A stretch of 64,000 bases of DNA from assembly GCA_930367215.1 (NCBI GenBank), contig OV884058.1, positions 174,388,478-174,452,477 of the forward strand. Reading direction: 5' to 3'. The DNA is from Pollenia angustigena. Lineage: Eukaryota > Arthropoda > Insecta > Diptera > Polleniidae. Numbering within the stretch: position 1 is the first letter of the stretch; each line of letters begins with the position of its first letter. Shown here piece by piece: positions 12,020-23,412 of the stretch. The notes below the pieces were generated by a model. The model was not told the origin of the DNA, did no database searches, and saw only the letters and a program-made list of their open reading frames with translations. The position numbers and the translations under genes are program-made.

Positions 12020-12990
12020 CAGCGTTGCCAGAAGATTAGGAAGGAAAATCTTCTTCTTCTTAAAATTTTTTATTACAAGGGCAAAAAAGTAAAAAAAAAT
12101 TAATAAGAACATAAAAAAGTCCATTTATATAAAGAAGTTTCATAAATTTTGGGCAAAAAAACTTAAGTTTAAGAGCTATGAAGCTCATACACCATATGAA
12201 ATCGAAAATGAAGTCTTTTATTTTGCACATTGCTTTTTCGCATATACCACACATTTGATTAAAACTTGATTCATTCAATTCAGAACATATCATTTATAGA
12301 ATTCACGTTGCTTTTTTTTTTTTTTTTTTGATATTTTGTCCTATTTAAAAAAGAAAACAAGAATTTGGTCTGGCCAAGTGGGTAATTTCATAGAGTTTTA
12401 CATAAAAATAGAATTTCACCCCACTAGTTTGCTCCAATAGAATCCAAATTAGTTTCATTCGATTCAGCACGTATCATTTATACGCCCCTGTTTTTTGTTA
12501 TATTCGAAAAATATTGCAAGGAAAACACAAATTTGGTCTGGCCAGACCAAGACGATAATCCTAGGGTTAAATTCCATTAGTTTAACCTTTTGGTACTTAA
12601 TACATGCATTTTTTTGTTCTTTAATAAATTAATCTTTATAAATATACATATTTTCTTTTCACAAATAATTGTTTTTCATCAATATTCCCAAAATGAACAA
12701 CTTCGAATCTATGATGCTTTTTTAATGTTTTGATGCCCGTATTGATGCATTTTAGTACAAAAGTACAAGTGTGCAATACCAATAGACAACAATCTGATAT
12801 AAAACCTCATTGTTTTAAAAATATACTGTTTAAAAAACTGTAAAAAAATTATGTATGTTGTACAAACTTAAAGTTAAAAATCTTTATTTCTAAAAATAAA
12901 AAATCTTAATTTGAGAAAAAAAATCTTCAAATTTTATTTTGTTAAAAAAATCTTCAAAAATAAGATAAAATCCTAATTCTGGCAACGCTG
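12020..12990. mobile_element. hAT-like element with CAGCGTTGCCAGAA ends
   Basis: CAGCGTTGCCAGAA at the left pairs with TTCTGGCAACGCTG at the right. Flanks TTTCTGGA and TTCTGGGT are similar but not an exact duplication. Inside, AATTTGGTCTGGCCA occurs twice in degenerate direct repeats (about 12,362 and 12,528). CAG-ended repeats with GTTGCCA recur in the element at 27,002. No transposase was found. Confidence 0.5.
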
Positions 12991-13186
12991 TTCTGGGTGT
13001 GTGAGCCGTTTATTTTCGAACACTGGTTTTAAATACATTCCCAAAATGTATTTTGTATTTTTAATACTTGTCGCTCAAATATTTTGTATTTCAAACACTT
13101 TTGGTTTCAAAATACATTTTCTCATTTACATTTACTATAAGCTGTCTGAAACATTGGGTTCTTTTGCCACTACGGAAATGATTATC

Positions 13187-13270
13187 CTACAAGAAATGAA
13201 TGAGCGAGTAGTCATTTTCATAACAACAACGTGAAGAATGTGACTACTCGCTTATTCATTTTTTGTAGGG
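13187..13270. mobile_element. 84-bp hairpin MITE
   Basis: Arms of about 28 bp (CTACAAGAAATGAATGAGCG and its inverse) flank a loop of about 28 bp. It could fold into one hairpin and is the smallest foldback unit in the window. Confidence 0.5.
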
Positions 13271-14396
13271 TAGTTTTATAAAAAGTCTCGTATTAGAAAG
13301 ATTCTTTATTTAGCATATCGGCAGCTTAATATGCAAATCTGTTAAATCCATTTTTTAAGTAAATTGAGATTTTGATGCCGTGAATATATGTTTGTGCCTT
13401 TGGAATACCTAAAGTCTTAACAATTTTATTGCAACATCTATATCAAGGTGTATGTATGTATTAACAAGGTGATTGAAGCTAATTTTTCTTTTTTTTATTT
13501 AACTTGTAAAAGTAAAAAGGAACAATAATATTACATACATAAAAAAATTCTTGTTGTTTTTGTATTGTTTTATTTGCTATATAATTAAGACCACCTTGAC
13601 AAGTAAATACACCTATCCTTAATGACAATATATAAATAAAAAACCACTAATATCCTACATTGAATTTTGTCGTTGTTTAAAGTCATTAAATGTAAGCAAA
13701 ATGATAATTATGTATAAACTAGATGACCCGTGCGAATATTTCGCACCGTAATTTTTATCAATGAAAATATTAATTTTTAAATTTCTAATTATTTTTCGTC
13801 ATTAGTGTTAGAAATAAGCTTTAAAATGAGATATCATTCATTAAATTTGATGCGGTGGTATGGGAGATATTTGCAACCGACAAAAAAAGTGCTTTAGAAA
13901 TAATATATATATAATATAATAGAATATAGAATAAAATTAACAAAATACAACAGTTTAATTGAAATACGTAAACGAAAATGTAATATAATATAATAATAAA
14001 TGTAATATAAGATACGTTTGTTTATATGTGTTTGGTTAACGATATTGGTTCAATTTTGCCATAACAGAAATGTTTCTATAACCGCACAACTGCTATAAAA
14101 ACAATGAGTAAAATTCAAGTATATTCACAATAGTAATTTGTGTGTAATTCTATTTTACAGTTAATTCAAAAACCCTTAAGCAAATATTTTGAGATATTAA
14201 ACAACTCATAAAAGAGCTTTTTCACTAACAATTGAAATAATAATCTTTTTTTCGAAACCAAAACTTAAGATAATTAATTTACCCCTATTTAAACTATAAA
14301 AAAAAACTTAAACTGCATTACCACAAAATTTTTTCGAAAAGGAATATTTATTTCAATGTGCATTAATAACCGTTAGAAGTTTTCTTGGTGTTTTTT
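13271..14396. other. AT-rich intergenic DNA, no gene seen
   Basis: The stretch contains a short segment shared with 9045-9110 (about 13,310-13,385) and, near 13,733, a more GC-rich phrase around TGACCCGTGCGAATATTTCGC that looks like the edge of a dispersed repeat. No gene is supported. Confidence 0.45.
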
Positions 14397-14491
14397 ATAC
14401 CCTCTGCCAGCACTAGTGGTGAATGAGGGTATAGTTAATTTGTTATTCCGAGTGTAAATTTTTTATTATTCATCCTAGACCCCATAAAGTA
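14397..14491 (+). repeat. Dispersed repeat X, left part (interrupted by mariner)
   Basis: The stretch beginning TATACCCTCTGCCAGCAC is the start of a dispersed repeat whose other copy is inverted at about 44,040-44,880. The copy here is interrupted after CATAAAGTA by the mariner-like element and resumes at 19,204. Confidence 0.6.
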
Positions 14492-14559
14492 GGGGTGTTT
14501 TTTAAAGAGTGACACAAGTTTAAGTCATAAGAAAATAAGGAAATATATTTTTAATATCA

Positions 14560-14712
14560 ATGAAACGGGCTTTATTGGAACGAAAGAAGAAGGCGCAATC
14601 TGGAACTCCAATTTTCAACAACTTTCCGCATTCTGACCATCATTATTTTTGAAGACATATGGGTCAATGACTCCGCCAGCCCATAAAGCGAACCAAACAG
14701 TAATTTTCTGTA
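14560..14712 (-). pseudogene. Mariner-type transposase fragment, downstream part
   Basis: Read on the minus strand, this piece encodes a stretch around TVWFALWAGGVIDPYVF, a motif typical of Tc1/mariner (IS630-like) transposases of insects, followed by frame breaks. It continues the fragment ending at 18,886 once the nested element is set aside, since the codons meet across the TA target duplication. Confidence 0.6.
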
Positions 14713-14765
14713 CACTCACAATATTCTGTACGTAAAATTAACTGAAATTGTAATATAAAATAAAT

Positions 14766-15950
14766 GGGTAATTCCATGTCAAAACGACCAAGAGTGGGAC
14801 ACGACCCCTTCCGATTTTAATAAAATTTGGTGAGAAGGTTCCTTTTATCTTATTAGGAACATATATGAACGAAAAAAATTTTTCAAATTTGTTTTTCGAA
14901 AGTTTTGTCATATTCAAAATGTCATAATTTCGCAGAATTAGCCGGATGTGTTGAGCTTATTTCTTCAATATCTCGAAAACTACTTGACATACGAAGATGA
15001 TTTTGATGTCATTTTAAAGAGAATACTTGGGGCTACAAACCATAAATTGAAAGAAAAAATTTTTTTTTGAAAAATGTAATATCTGCAAAATGTTAAATTT
15101 TAAAAACGGACTAAGTCAAAAACTTATTTTTTTATTTGGCTGATTTTTTTTTGTATAATACCTCAAACTGTTCTTTAAAAATCCTGAAACTTTGAAGAAG
15201 GTGTTTTTTTTTTTCTTTTTTAAGATATGATTTTTTTTTCCTTTCGCAACCCTTAAAAAAATAATAGTAAAATATAATTTTAATATTGTAATTTTGAGCA
15301 ATAGTACACTGTGCTAGTTGGAAACAACAGACCAGCCGCGCACCTGGCATTTTACCCTAATTGGGGACGCTGAATCCAGTGGTGCTAACCGTTTTTTTAG
15401 GTTAGCTCTTGTTTTCAAGATATATCGTTATTTCGAAATTGTAAGAGGTTGCACAGCATATATTCGCGTAACTCAAAAACGGTTTAGTTTATTGAAATAA
15501 CTAAAAAAACCGAAATTCGGCAATAAATAATAAAGTGGGACTGGTCATACATTTGACCCATCTAGGAGCATCCTACGCGCTGCAGGGGCCAAATTAAAGA
15601 ATTTTATTAAGCCGCAATATTTGTATGGTACAGCGCGTAGGATGCTCCTAGATGGGTCAAATGTATGACCAGCCCCACTTTATTATTTATTGCTGCCGAA
15701 TTTCGGTTTTTTTTAGTTATTTCAAAATAATCTTCGTATGTCTAGTAGTTTTCGAGATATTGAAGAAATAAGCTCAACACATTCGGCTAATTCTGCGAAA
15801 TTATGACATTTTGAATATGACATAACTTTCGAAAAACAAATTTTAAAAATTTTTTTCGTTCGTATATCTTCCTAATAAGATAAAAGCAAATTTCATTCAA
15901 ATCGGAAGGGGTAGTGTCCCACTCTTGGTCGTTTTGACATGGAATTACCC
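14766..15950. mobile_element. Foldback MITE (GGGTAATTCCATGTC ends) with a nested inner palindrome
   Basis: Outer arms 14,766-15,010 and 15,720-15,950 are inverted copies starting GGGTAATTCCATGTCAAAAC. A separate inner inverted repeat of about 100-bp arms lies at 15,480-15,727. AAAT precedes and follows the element and may be the target duplication. The open frames here are arm translations and low-complexity stretches. Confidence 0.65.
15480..15727. repeat. Inner palindrome with GC-rich core
   Basis: Arms 15,495-15,585 and 15,625-15,725 are near-identical inverted copies containing GGAGCATCCTACGCGCTG, around a 40-bp spacer. This is the most GC-rich sequence in the surrounding 4 kb. Confidence 0.7.
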
Positions 15951-15959
15951 AAATGAAAC

Positions 15960-16225
15960 TTCAGTTAAAAACCGGTCTACTTATTTTTCATTTATTTTTA
16001 ACAAAAAGTTCATTTAATTTTTACTGTCAAAAATTCAACACCATATTCCGTAATATCAAATAAATATTCAGTTATTTTGTAAAATTTTACTGTCAAAAAC
16101 TCAACACCATATCCAGTAAAAACAATTAAATATTCAGTTATTTTTTAAAATTTTACTGTCAAAAAATTGACCCCATATTCAGTAAAAACAATAAAATATT
16201 CAGTTATTTCATTAAATTTTCGTTT
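15960..16225. repeat. Subterminal tandem array, left arm
   Basis: Three units of about 66 bp contain TTTACTGTCAAAAA, CAACACCATATTC and ATATTCAGTTATTTT in the same order. The inverted counterpart is at 18,420-18,650. Confidence 0.7.
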
Positions 16226-16337
16226 ATTCCACAAAAGAGCCGAATTTCTAAAAAATACCAGACAGACACCTGTTCGCTTGTTTTTCTTATAAGCGAGAGA
16301 GGGAGAATATTATTATTTACTTACCCTGATACACAAG

Positions 16338-18208
16338 CAGTGATGTTAACCGTACGGTAATTACCCTTTTTTAACGTAATTTTGGGCCGCAAAAGGTAGC
16401 AAGGTTATTTTTTTTAAAATACGGTAATTTAAAGAAATTTGGGTTTTTGGTATACATATACAAACATATGTAGGTTTTATAATTTTATCTTTTACGAGGT
16501 GATTTTCAGTTTAAAAATAGATAAATTTTATAACAAAAAATTAACAACTATAATTATGTTTCTGCAAATTTTTTCGTAAAACCGATAAGTGCAAAATAAG
16601 AAAAATGAAATTACTCTTGTTTATTATTAATTTTATATTAAAAATCAACAATTCTTTAACATAAGAAATAGTATTTTATTTTTTGATATCAGATTTTTAC
16701 CGTGCGTAGATATGACCACTGTTCATCGATTTCTTGCAAAAAGTAACAATTGAAAAATTTGAGCTGACTCTCTTTAGAGCAACAAGTGCAATATGTACGC
16801 TAAGCGTATTAAATAAAAATATTTTGAGTTGAATGAATATACATATGGGGATATCCGTCAAAAGGTCCACCGTGTCCGAAAATTTAAAAGTTATTAAAAG
16901 CTGATTAATAATTTTAAAAATTCACCTATTTTTTTGGACTTTGGTTTTTGGGTATTCCGGGCAAGATTATCCGTAGTTTATCAGCAGACTATTGCGGCTC
17001 GTTGGAAAGGTAATAATTAAAGGTATCGAAGAAATTCAGTTGGGAACATAAAGTCAGATTTTTTTGTTATTTAAATACAAACAGGAACAAAAATAGTGAC
17101 AAATGGGTAATGTAATAAAAGTTTGGGCTCAACCCGGAGGTACTCGGAATTAAAAAAAAAAAAAAAAAAAAATATGCATAATTATTTTTATCCCCAACCT
17201 CATATTTTTCAGTGCGAAAAATTTAACTTTTCAAAAAAATTTCCACTATGGCCACTCTACTGATTATTTTACGATATTATTATAGAGAAATATTTAGAAT
17301 TTACTAATTTTATAAATTTACCCACAAATTGTTTCACTTAGATGAACAATCAGACTGCAAAGTTGTGCAAACGTAATTTCTTATTTTTGAGAATGTTTTA
17401 TTGTACGTTTTCTTTACTATTATCTTCCTGAAAAGAGGTGATATTTGATAAAAATTATTCCAAAAAAAATTTCTTACATGGTCTGTAATCTAAGGAAGAG
17501 TTCAAAGAGCAATATGCTATTCGGATTAACGCTAAATTTTTATTTTGTTTTAATCATTATTCAGTTCAATTATTATGGAATTTCACGTTCAAATGTCAGA
17601 AAATACAGAAGATTTTTTAATCAAACCAAAGACATTTTAATGTTACATTGCTACGTAAAATTCTCAAAGTAGTTTGACTAAAAAATTGTGCAAGGTTTCG
17701 CTGAAGTACGCTTTTTTATACATGGCCACAAAAACTACTTCTATTTTTTCACGTTCGAACCGCTACTTCTTTTGTCATTATCTTTGACCTAAAATCGCGC
17801 CCTCCATAAACTTTAGCATATAATTTAAGGGTTAAGAGAACGTAAAAATATTTGTTGTTTAAAATGGTATTGCATTTTTGATGCGTACGGCTGTCATTTG
17901 GATTTACCCATATATGAACCTATTTTATTCAAAATTATTTTACTTCCTTATTCATAAAAAATAAAATTCTTGTTGAAAATGTATTTTAACACAAAACTTT
18001 CCATTGAAATTTTTCTAAAAACACATTTAACAGGAGATGCCCCTATTGCTTTTAATATAAATTTTACTACACAATCAATCGCCTGTCATTTGGAAACAGC
18101 ATATTAATGTTTTGATAAAAAACATATTTTCGTACGGTAATTTCTTCTCAAAAAAGGTAAATTTAAGAGGTCCGCAAGGTAATGAAAAAATAAAAGTTAA
18201 CATCACTG
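16338..18208. mobile_element. hAT-like element, 8-bp duplication TACACAAG
   Basis: Ends CAGTGATGTTAAC and GTTAACATCACTG are exact inverted repeats. TACACAAG is duplicated on both sides (16,330-16,337 and 18,209-18,216). Subterminal CGTACGGTAATT words occur near both ends. The 1,871-bp interior shows no transposase frame. Confidence 0.75.
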
Positions 18209-18419
18209 TACACAAGTTTGTTTTACTTTTGTTGTGCTGACCACGTTGTTTACAGAAGAACTCTCAATTATAAGACACCAGCAGCATGACCGATATGGCT
18301 TCGCAATTATTTTACTTTTAAAATTTGATGTATTTAACTAAATAATATTAACAAATAGAAAATGGGTATTGCTTACACAAAACAAGCAATTCATTTTTTA
18401 TAAATAAGTGAAAATTAAT

Positions 18420-18650
18420 TTTTGGTAGTACAATTACATAAAATAACTGAATATTTAATTGTTTTTACTGAATATGGTGTTGAATTTTTGACAGTAAAAT
18501 TTTATAAAATAACTGCATATTTATTTGTATTTACGGAATATGTAGTTAATTTTTTGACAATTAATTTATATAAGATAACTGAAAATTCATTTGGTTTTAC
18601 GGAATTCGTGGTTGAATTTTTGACAGTAAAGATTAAATGAACTTTTCGTT
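18420..18650. repeat. Subterminal tandem array, right arm
   Basis: Three to four inverted copies of the 66-bp unit seen at 15,960-16,225. An open frame here (18,422-18,640) merely translates the repeat into a 23-residue periodic peptide and is not treated as a gene. Confidence 0.7.
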
Positions 18651-18885
18651 GCTTTAAATTACATTTTTATTTAATTTAACATAAAGAAGAATTTAACTCA
18701 ATCAACGGACAATATTAACTGCAACTGAAAATCCGTATTTGTATGCACTTAGTTTTATGAATAACTGTTAGAATCAGTTAAAAATAAATTTGCTTGGAAT
18801 TTTAAATGTTTATTTATTTAAAAATGACTGAACGGAATATATCTTAAATAAACTACAGTCCGTTACTGTAATAATATTGTGAGTG

Positions 18886-19100
18886 TAGATGTAATGGTGT
18901 TTCGACAAAAGCTTGTGGATTCTCCTCACTCCAAATGCGGCAATTCCGCTTATTTACGTACCCATTCAACCAGAAATGTGCTTCATCGGGAAATTAAATT
19001 TTGAATGGAAATTCAAAATTAATATCAATTTGTGCTTCAGCCCATTCGCCGAATTATTTTAATCAAAAACTTCAACAATTTTTAAGTCGATTCATAATGA
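18886..19100 (-). pseudogene. Mariner-type transposase fragment, upstream part
   Basis: The minus-strand frame encodes DEAHFWLNGYVNKRNCRIW followed by SEENPQAFVETPLH, the block around a catalytic aspartate in insect Tc1/mariner-type transposases. The N-terminal DNA-binding part is absent, and the frame is closed upstream by stops and shifts. Confidence 0.6.
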
Positions 19101-19203
19101 AATTTCAAAGCAAACTAAACAAAAAGCAACTATCGGCTGTTAAATGGGTGCGCAAATAAAGCAGTGATGCCAACTCAAAGTTGTGACACTCTAAAACACC
19201 CTT

Positions 19204-19800
19204 TATGTATAGAGTCTGGCACCTTGAGTAATTCTAAGTCTGTCTGTCCGGTCCGTTTATCCTTATGTTGAAAACACGCTCAATTTTTAAAAACTAAAAA
19301 GAAAAGAACAGTGTTGGTGTAAAATTGCTTCTAGTTATCCTTATCAGTTTGGGATTGAAATCCAGCAAAATCGATTCAGCAGGAAAAGAGTTATCAATCC
19401 AACTGTGGAACCACCACTCTAATAAATTTTTAGTTTTGTTACAAAAACTAACACAAATGATGGCATAATGCACGGATTGATATTAGAGTATGCCTAAAAT
19501 CGTAACGAATAATGTTTTTGTAGCAGAATTTGGTCTTTCGTTGTTTCATAAGGTTTTAAATCTTAGTAGAGAATGTCGTTAAATCGATCCATAATTTACC
19601 ATAAGCCCCATATAACACCCACTCTGGGAAATTGTTTAAATACGCATAAACCGTAGGAGATATAGGTATTGTGGTGAAATATGGTTCAATTTAGCTTCAT
19701 TTAGCCAGAAATAATACCATGCAATTTGGGATAGTCAGTCCATAATTTACCTTTGGTTCCATATTATAATAATGTTTTCAATGTTAGTTAAACGAACGAG
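19204..19800 (+). repeat. Dispersed repeat X, right part
   Basis: This continues the repeat begun at 14,397. It shares CAGTTTGGGATTGAAATCC and later phrases with the inverted copy at 44,040-44,880. It holds no open frame; the family is not named. Confidence 0.55.
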
Positions 19801-20224
19801 TCGTGCGCTCGTGCTCTACAAACAGGCAGTTATAAGTATGTAGCGGAGAACAGCTTTGTGCAATTGCAAAAAAATCGCATTAAATGAACAGCCACAAATA
19901 CACTCGCTTGCGGTCATACAATCAAACTTGCGCAACCTCAAACATTCGCTGCTGGTTTGCAGTCTTTCAAATAATGCACATCGTGCTTTGTTATTTATAC
20001 CATCGTTAGCTTCGTTTTATAATAAAGATGTTTGTGTGTTCGGTGCGACAATGATTGTTTTGGTAAAGAAAAAAAAATACAAACAAAAAAGCCAGAAATC
20101 AAGCAATCATAAAGGCCATGTCAGATAAAACTTCATCGCTTTGGGTTACGTTTCTAACTTTGACTGAAAAGCGTAACGCAAAAGGTGTATGTCACAATAA
20201 ACACTTTGACAACACTCACGCATT

Positions 20225-20460
20225 GTGGCTGTAGGAAAAGTCGCCCAAAGAAAAATGGCCCAAAAAAAAAATGAAAAATCACCCAAATGAAGAATCGCCC
20301 AACAGAACATGAAAAATTACCCAAAAAGTTAAATATGAAATTTTGCCAAAAAGAAACGAAAAAGGGCCCAAAATAAAAATGAAAAATGACCCAAAAAAAA
20401 CGAATTTTTCCCAAAAAAAAAAATTAAAAATTACCCAATTTGAAAAACAGTGTTTATTAT
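20225..20460. repeat. Degenerate CCCAAAAA-phrase array
   Basis: About eleven copies of a short phrase, roughly TGAAAAATNRCCCAAAAA, follow each other with irregular spacing. Open frames on the minus strand reflect this periodicity (repeated FF/GW-like peptides) and are not genes. Confidence 0.7.
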
Positions 20461-20469
20461 TCGGTGGCA

Positions 20470-20640
20470 TGTCATAGTGTCCACGGATATAATGTCCATG
20501 GACATTATGACGCCCTTCGATGCGACAAAAAGCCCATGGACATTATGTCGTTTTGGAAAACGTCATAATGCCCGCGGACATTAAGTCGTTTTTAATATGG
20601 ACATTATGTCAAATATGAAGGCGTCATAATGTCCACATCA
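20470..20640. repeat. TGGACATTATG-phrase array with a 20-bp perfect palindrome
   Basis: The word GGACATTATG or its inverse CATAATGTCC occurs at least seven times. Two of them abut to form a perfect 20-bp palindrome at 20,489-20,508 (ATAATGTCCATGGACATTAT). Confidence 0.7.
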
Positions 20641-21424
20641 GAGAACCTCAAATCTCACTATTTTTGTGCATTTATTCATACGCTAAAATTTACAATAACT
20701 CTATACATGCAAAACAAAGTTCAACGTTGGTAATTTTTTTTTCCTTTCGTACACATTTGATATTTTCATTTATTCGTTTTTTATTGAAAGTGCTTTATTT
20801 GCATTTTTGTTGCTCACGCAATATAACACAACTGAGTAGATTCAAAAGAGCACATTCTCTATTCTTTTGTTTACATTAACAACAACAACAATAAACAACG
20901 ATGAGACGCTTTTTCAAAATTAACAACAATAAAAACAACAATAACAAAAATACATTGTACCTACTACTACTGTACTTTTTGTTTCTATGGAAATTGTGTG
21001 TACCTACATAAGTATGTGTGTTTAGTTTCATTTAAATTTTTTTTTTCTTGTACTACATAGTTAATGCTGCATAAATACATGAGTAATGATTGTTTGATTT
21101 CTGGCTCTTTCGTTTGTATTTTTTGTTTCTTTACCAAACAATCATTTGCGCTCAGAACACTTAGAATCTTTATAAAAAAAAAACGAAGGCAACGATTGTA
21201 TAGATAACAAAGCACGATGTGCGTTATTTGAATGACTGCAAACCAGCAGCGAATATTTGCGGTTGCGCGAGTTTGACTGTATGACCGTAAGCGTGTGTAT
21301 TTGTTGTCGTTAATTAAATGCGATTTTTTTTCAATTGCAAAAAGCTATTCTCTGGTCCACATATAACAATAAGAAAAATATATATAACAATAAGAAAAAT
21401 GTAAGTGCATATATTTTTTGTTAT

Positions 21425-21675
21425 GCATAGCCGGCCTTCGGCCGGGCGCAAAAATTTTCTCCTCCATGGTATAACAAAAACCGGCTTCGCTAACTAAAGC
21501 TTATCTGCGAAGTCGGCCTTCGTTCGGAAACAAGGCAAATTTTAGAAGCTTTACTCAGCGAAACCGGTACTTGTTATACCATAAAGGAGAAAATCCTTTC
21601 GCACGGCCGAAGGCCGGCTATACAGAGAAGATTTAGTTAGCGAAGCCAGTTTTTGTTATACCATAGAGGAGAAAA
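21425..21675. repeat. GC-rich inverted repeat units with GGCCGAAGGCCGG
   Basis: Units containing GCCGGCCTTCGGCCG, TTTTCTCCTCCATGGTATAAC and CCGGCTTCGCTAACTAAAGC appear once forward and about twice in reverse; another forward unit is at 22,015-22,100. The GC-rich palindromes stand out strongly from the AT-rich background. Confidence 0.65.
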
Positions 21676-21683
21676 TCCATGTT

Positions 21684-22190
21684 TAACCGCTCACTAATAT
21701 AAAAAACGACACAACTGCTTCAAAATTATTTTACAAATGGCGCTAACATAATATGATTAGAGTAAAAATAGTTTGATTGCATCTTTAAAGTTATCATAAT
21801 TAAGTTGTTAGAAAAATAATTATTTTTCGGTCAAATTCATAATTGCGATAAACATTTTTATGTTTACAGTAACAATAATATTGTTGATATTAAATAAAAA
21901 TAACAATTATTTGTGTACGACAACAATATATTGTTACATTAAACATAGTGTTGTTGCCGTAACCATGCCCAACCATATTTTTTCTCTGCGTGTACATTTT
22001 TTAATTTAATTGTGTAAAGTTCGTCCGGGCGCTAGGATTTTCTCCTCTATGGTATAACAAACACCGGCTTCGCTAGCTAAAGCTTTTCTGTATAGTCCAT
22101 GTATAATCTAATCATATTATGTTAGCGCCATTTGTAAAATAATTTTGAAGCAGTTGTGTCGTTTTTTTTATTTGTGAGCGGTTAAACAAT
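21684..22190. mobile_element. Foldback with 80-bp arms, carrying other repeats
   Basis: Arms 21,684-21,762 and 22,107-22,188 are near-perfect inverted copies containing GCGCTAACATAATATGATTAG. Between them lie a partial relative of the 5,024 element (right end at about 21,975-21,997) and one GC-rich unit (22,015-22,100), so later insertions are likely. Confidence 0.6.
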
Positions 22191-22689
22191 TAAAAGATAA
22201 AATTCCATAAAAAATAGGTTTAAAGAAATTAAAAAATTAAAATATTAGCGGCGTTCATTCAAGTATTAGTGATGTAATAGTGCAAATGCAAAATATCATA
22301 GTTTTTTTGTAAAATCCAACAACAAAACACACAGAGATTTCGTTATATTTTATAAAAGTGCTACGATATTTCATCAACATCTTAAAATCGAAAAAATGGA
22401 CACACGCGGTTGCCCATGAAAACCACAGATTTTTTATTTGCTCTTTTGCAAGCCTTATATTGAACTCCGCTATTTGATTAACATTAAGAAAAATTGTAAA
22501 AAGCCACAAAATAAAAAATCGATGCAAAAAAATTTTAATTTATTTTGAATTTTTATGACAGCTATGAAAAGTGCTGTATCATAATATCATTGCTTCTAAA
22601 TTTATTATGATTAACACAATGATAATATGATTACTTCTGAGCTTATTATGATTAACATGACAATAATTTGATTACTTCTTAACTTAGTA

Positions 22690-22890
22690 TGATCGTTTTT
22701 TAACGACATGTTTTTCGTTTTGAAACGATTTCAATGCTGATCCTCTGGAGTATACATTGGAGTAGTTTTAAGACTTCCCCTTTGTAATGCAAGCTGGGAT
22801 ATATGGTCCTGCCCTAGGACATCGTACTGTAAAATAACCCATTTTTCCATTCATTGAGATTACCTTTGGACAAGTCCTTGCCCCTTATGG
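22690..22890. mobile_element. CCCTGCAAATAA-family MITE, degraded fragment
   Basis: The stretch shares TTTTTAACGACATG, GGAGTAGTTTTAA, TGGTCCTGCCCTAGGACATCG and CCTTGCCCCTTATGGGCTAC with the copies at 40,067 and 41,215, but both ends are lost. Confidence 0.6.
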
Positions 22891-23412
22891 GCTACATTTG
22901 ACCGGTTAAAAAAAATATATTGATAATGACAATCAAATCTCTTGTTATGAACACCAATTATGTGTTAATTCAGTTGCACCTATCATTTATTCGGGTATAA
23001 GCACAATTTTGTTTCTAATAATCATACTAACAACTAACAATATCTGTTGTTATGACTGATAGTTTACTAAAATTCAAATGTTGCTATCAAACCTATTATG
23101 CTAAGCAACGAAATTTTCAGTAATTGGAACCGAATTGTGTGATAGTACATGCAACCAGGGTTACCGTTGGAAATTTTCGAAACGGGTCACAAAAAGGGGA
23201 TTTTCCAGAAAAAGGGGTAAAAAAAAGAATATTTCAATAAAAAACCTAAAAACACTTTGTCAACATTTTTAAAAGCAGTATTTCCCATTTAAATATATAT
23301 AAAAAAGACCAAGTTTTTTTATAAACAAACAAAAAATATTTATTTCAGGTAGGTAGTGCTTAAGAAACTTAATTTGTTTATGGAATGCCCTTTCCGGTTT
23401 TTAAAACGCCCG

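Larger units (their letters stand above)
14713..18885. mobile_element. TA-duplicating element with subterminal inverted arrays, carrying two nested insertions
   Basis: Ends CACTCACAATATT and AATATTGTGAGTG are flanked by TA, and the element lies within the mariner transposase fragment. Beyond the ends, both arms carry about three tandem units of about 66 bp in inverted orientation (15,960-16,225 and 18,420-18,650). Subtracting the nested elements at 14,766-15,950 and 16,338-18,208 leaves about 1.1 kb. No transposase of its own was found. Confidence 0.65.
14492..19203 (-). mobile_element. Tc1/mariner-type element, broken and stuffed with insertions
   Basis: Ends GGGGTGTTTTTTAAAGAGTG and the inverted CACTCTAAAACACCCTT are flanked by TA. 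Transposase fragments on the minus strand lie at both sides (18,886-19,100 and 14,560-14,712), separated by a 4.2-kb nested element at 14,713-18,885. It sits inside dispersed repeat X, whose uninterrupted copy near 44.8 kb confirms the boundary. Confidence 0.7.
19846..21352. mobile_element. Long-TIR element (about 300-bp arms)
   Basis: GAGAACAGCTTTGTGCAATT at the left and its inverted copy at 21,330-21,352 begin arms of roughly 300 bp that share the phrases CTCGCTTGCGGTCATACA and TTTGCAGTC. A third, one-sided copy is at 39,022-39,500. The middle holds the two phrase-repeat arrays at 20,225-20,640. Open frames are translations of the arm and are not genes. Confidence 0.6.

Noticed and set aside
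13733..13760. Possible edge of a known dispersed repeat at TGACCCGTGCGAA
   Set aside because: No second end or other copy in the window, so no element could be defined.
18422..18640. 72-residue frame with a 23-residue periodic peptide
   Set aside because: The periodicity is that of the 66-bp DNA repeat in the element arm; no independent sign of coding.
19856..20128. 90- and 103-residue frames at 19,856 and 39,037 with similar peptides
   Set aside because: Similarity comes from two copies of the same terminal arm; the frames diverge by shifts as expected for non-coding repeats.
20154..20470. Phe/Gly-rich repeated peptides on the minus strand
   Set aside because: Translation of the CCCAAAAA phrase array; low complexity.
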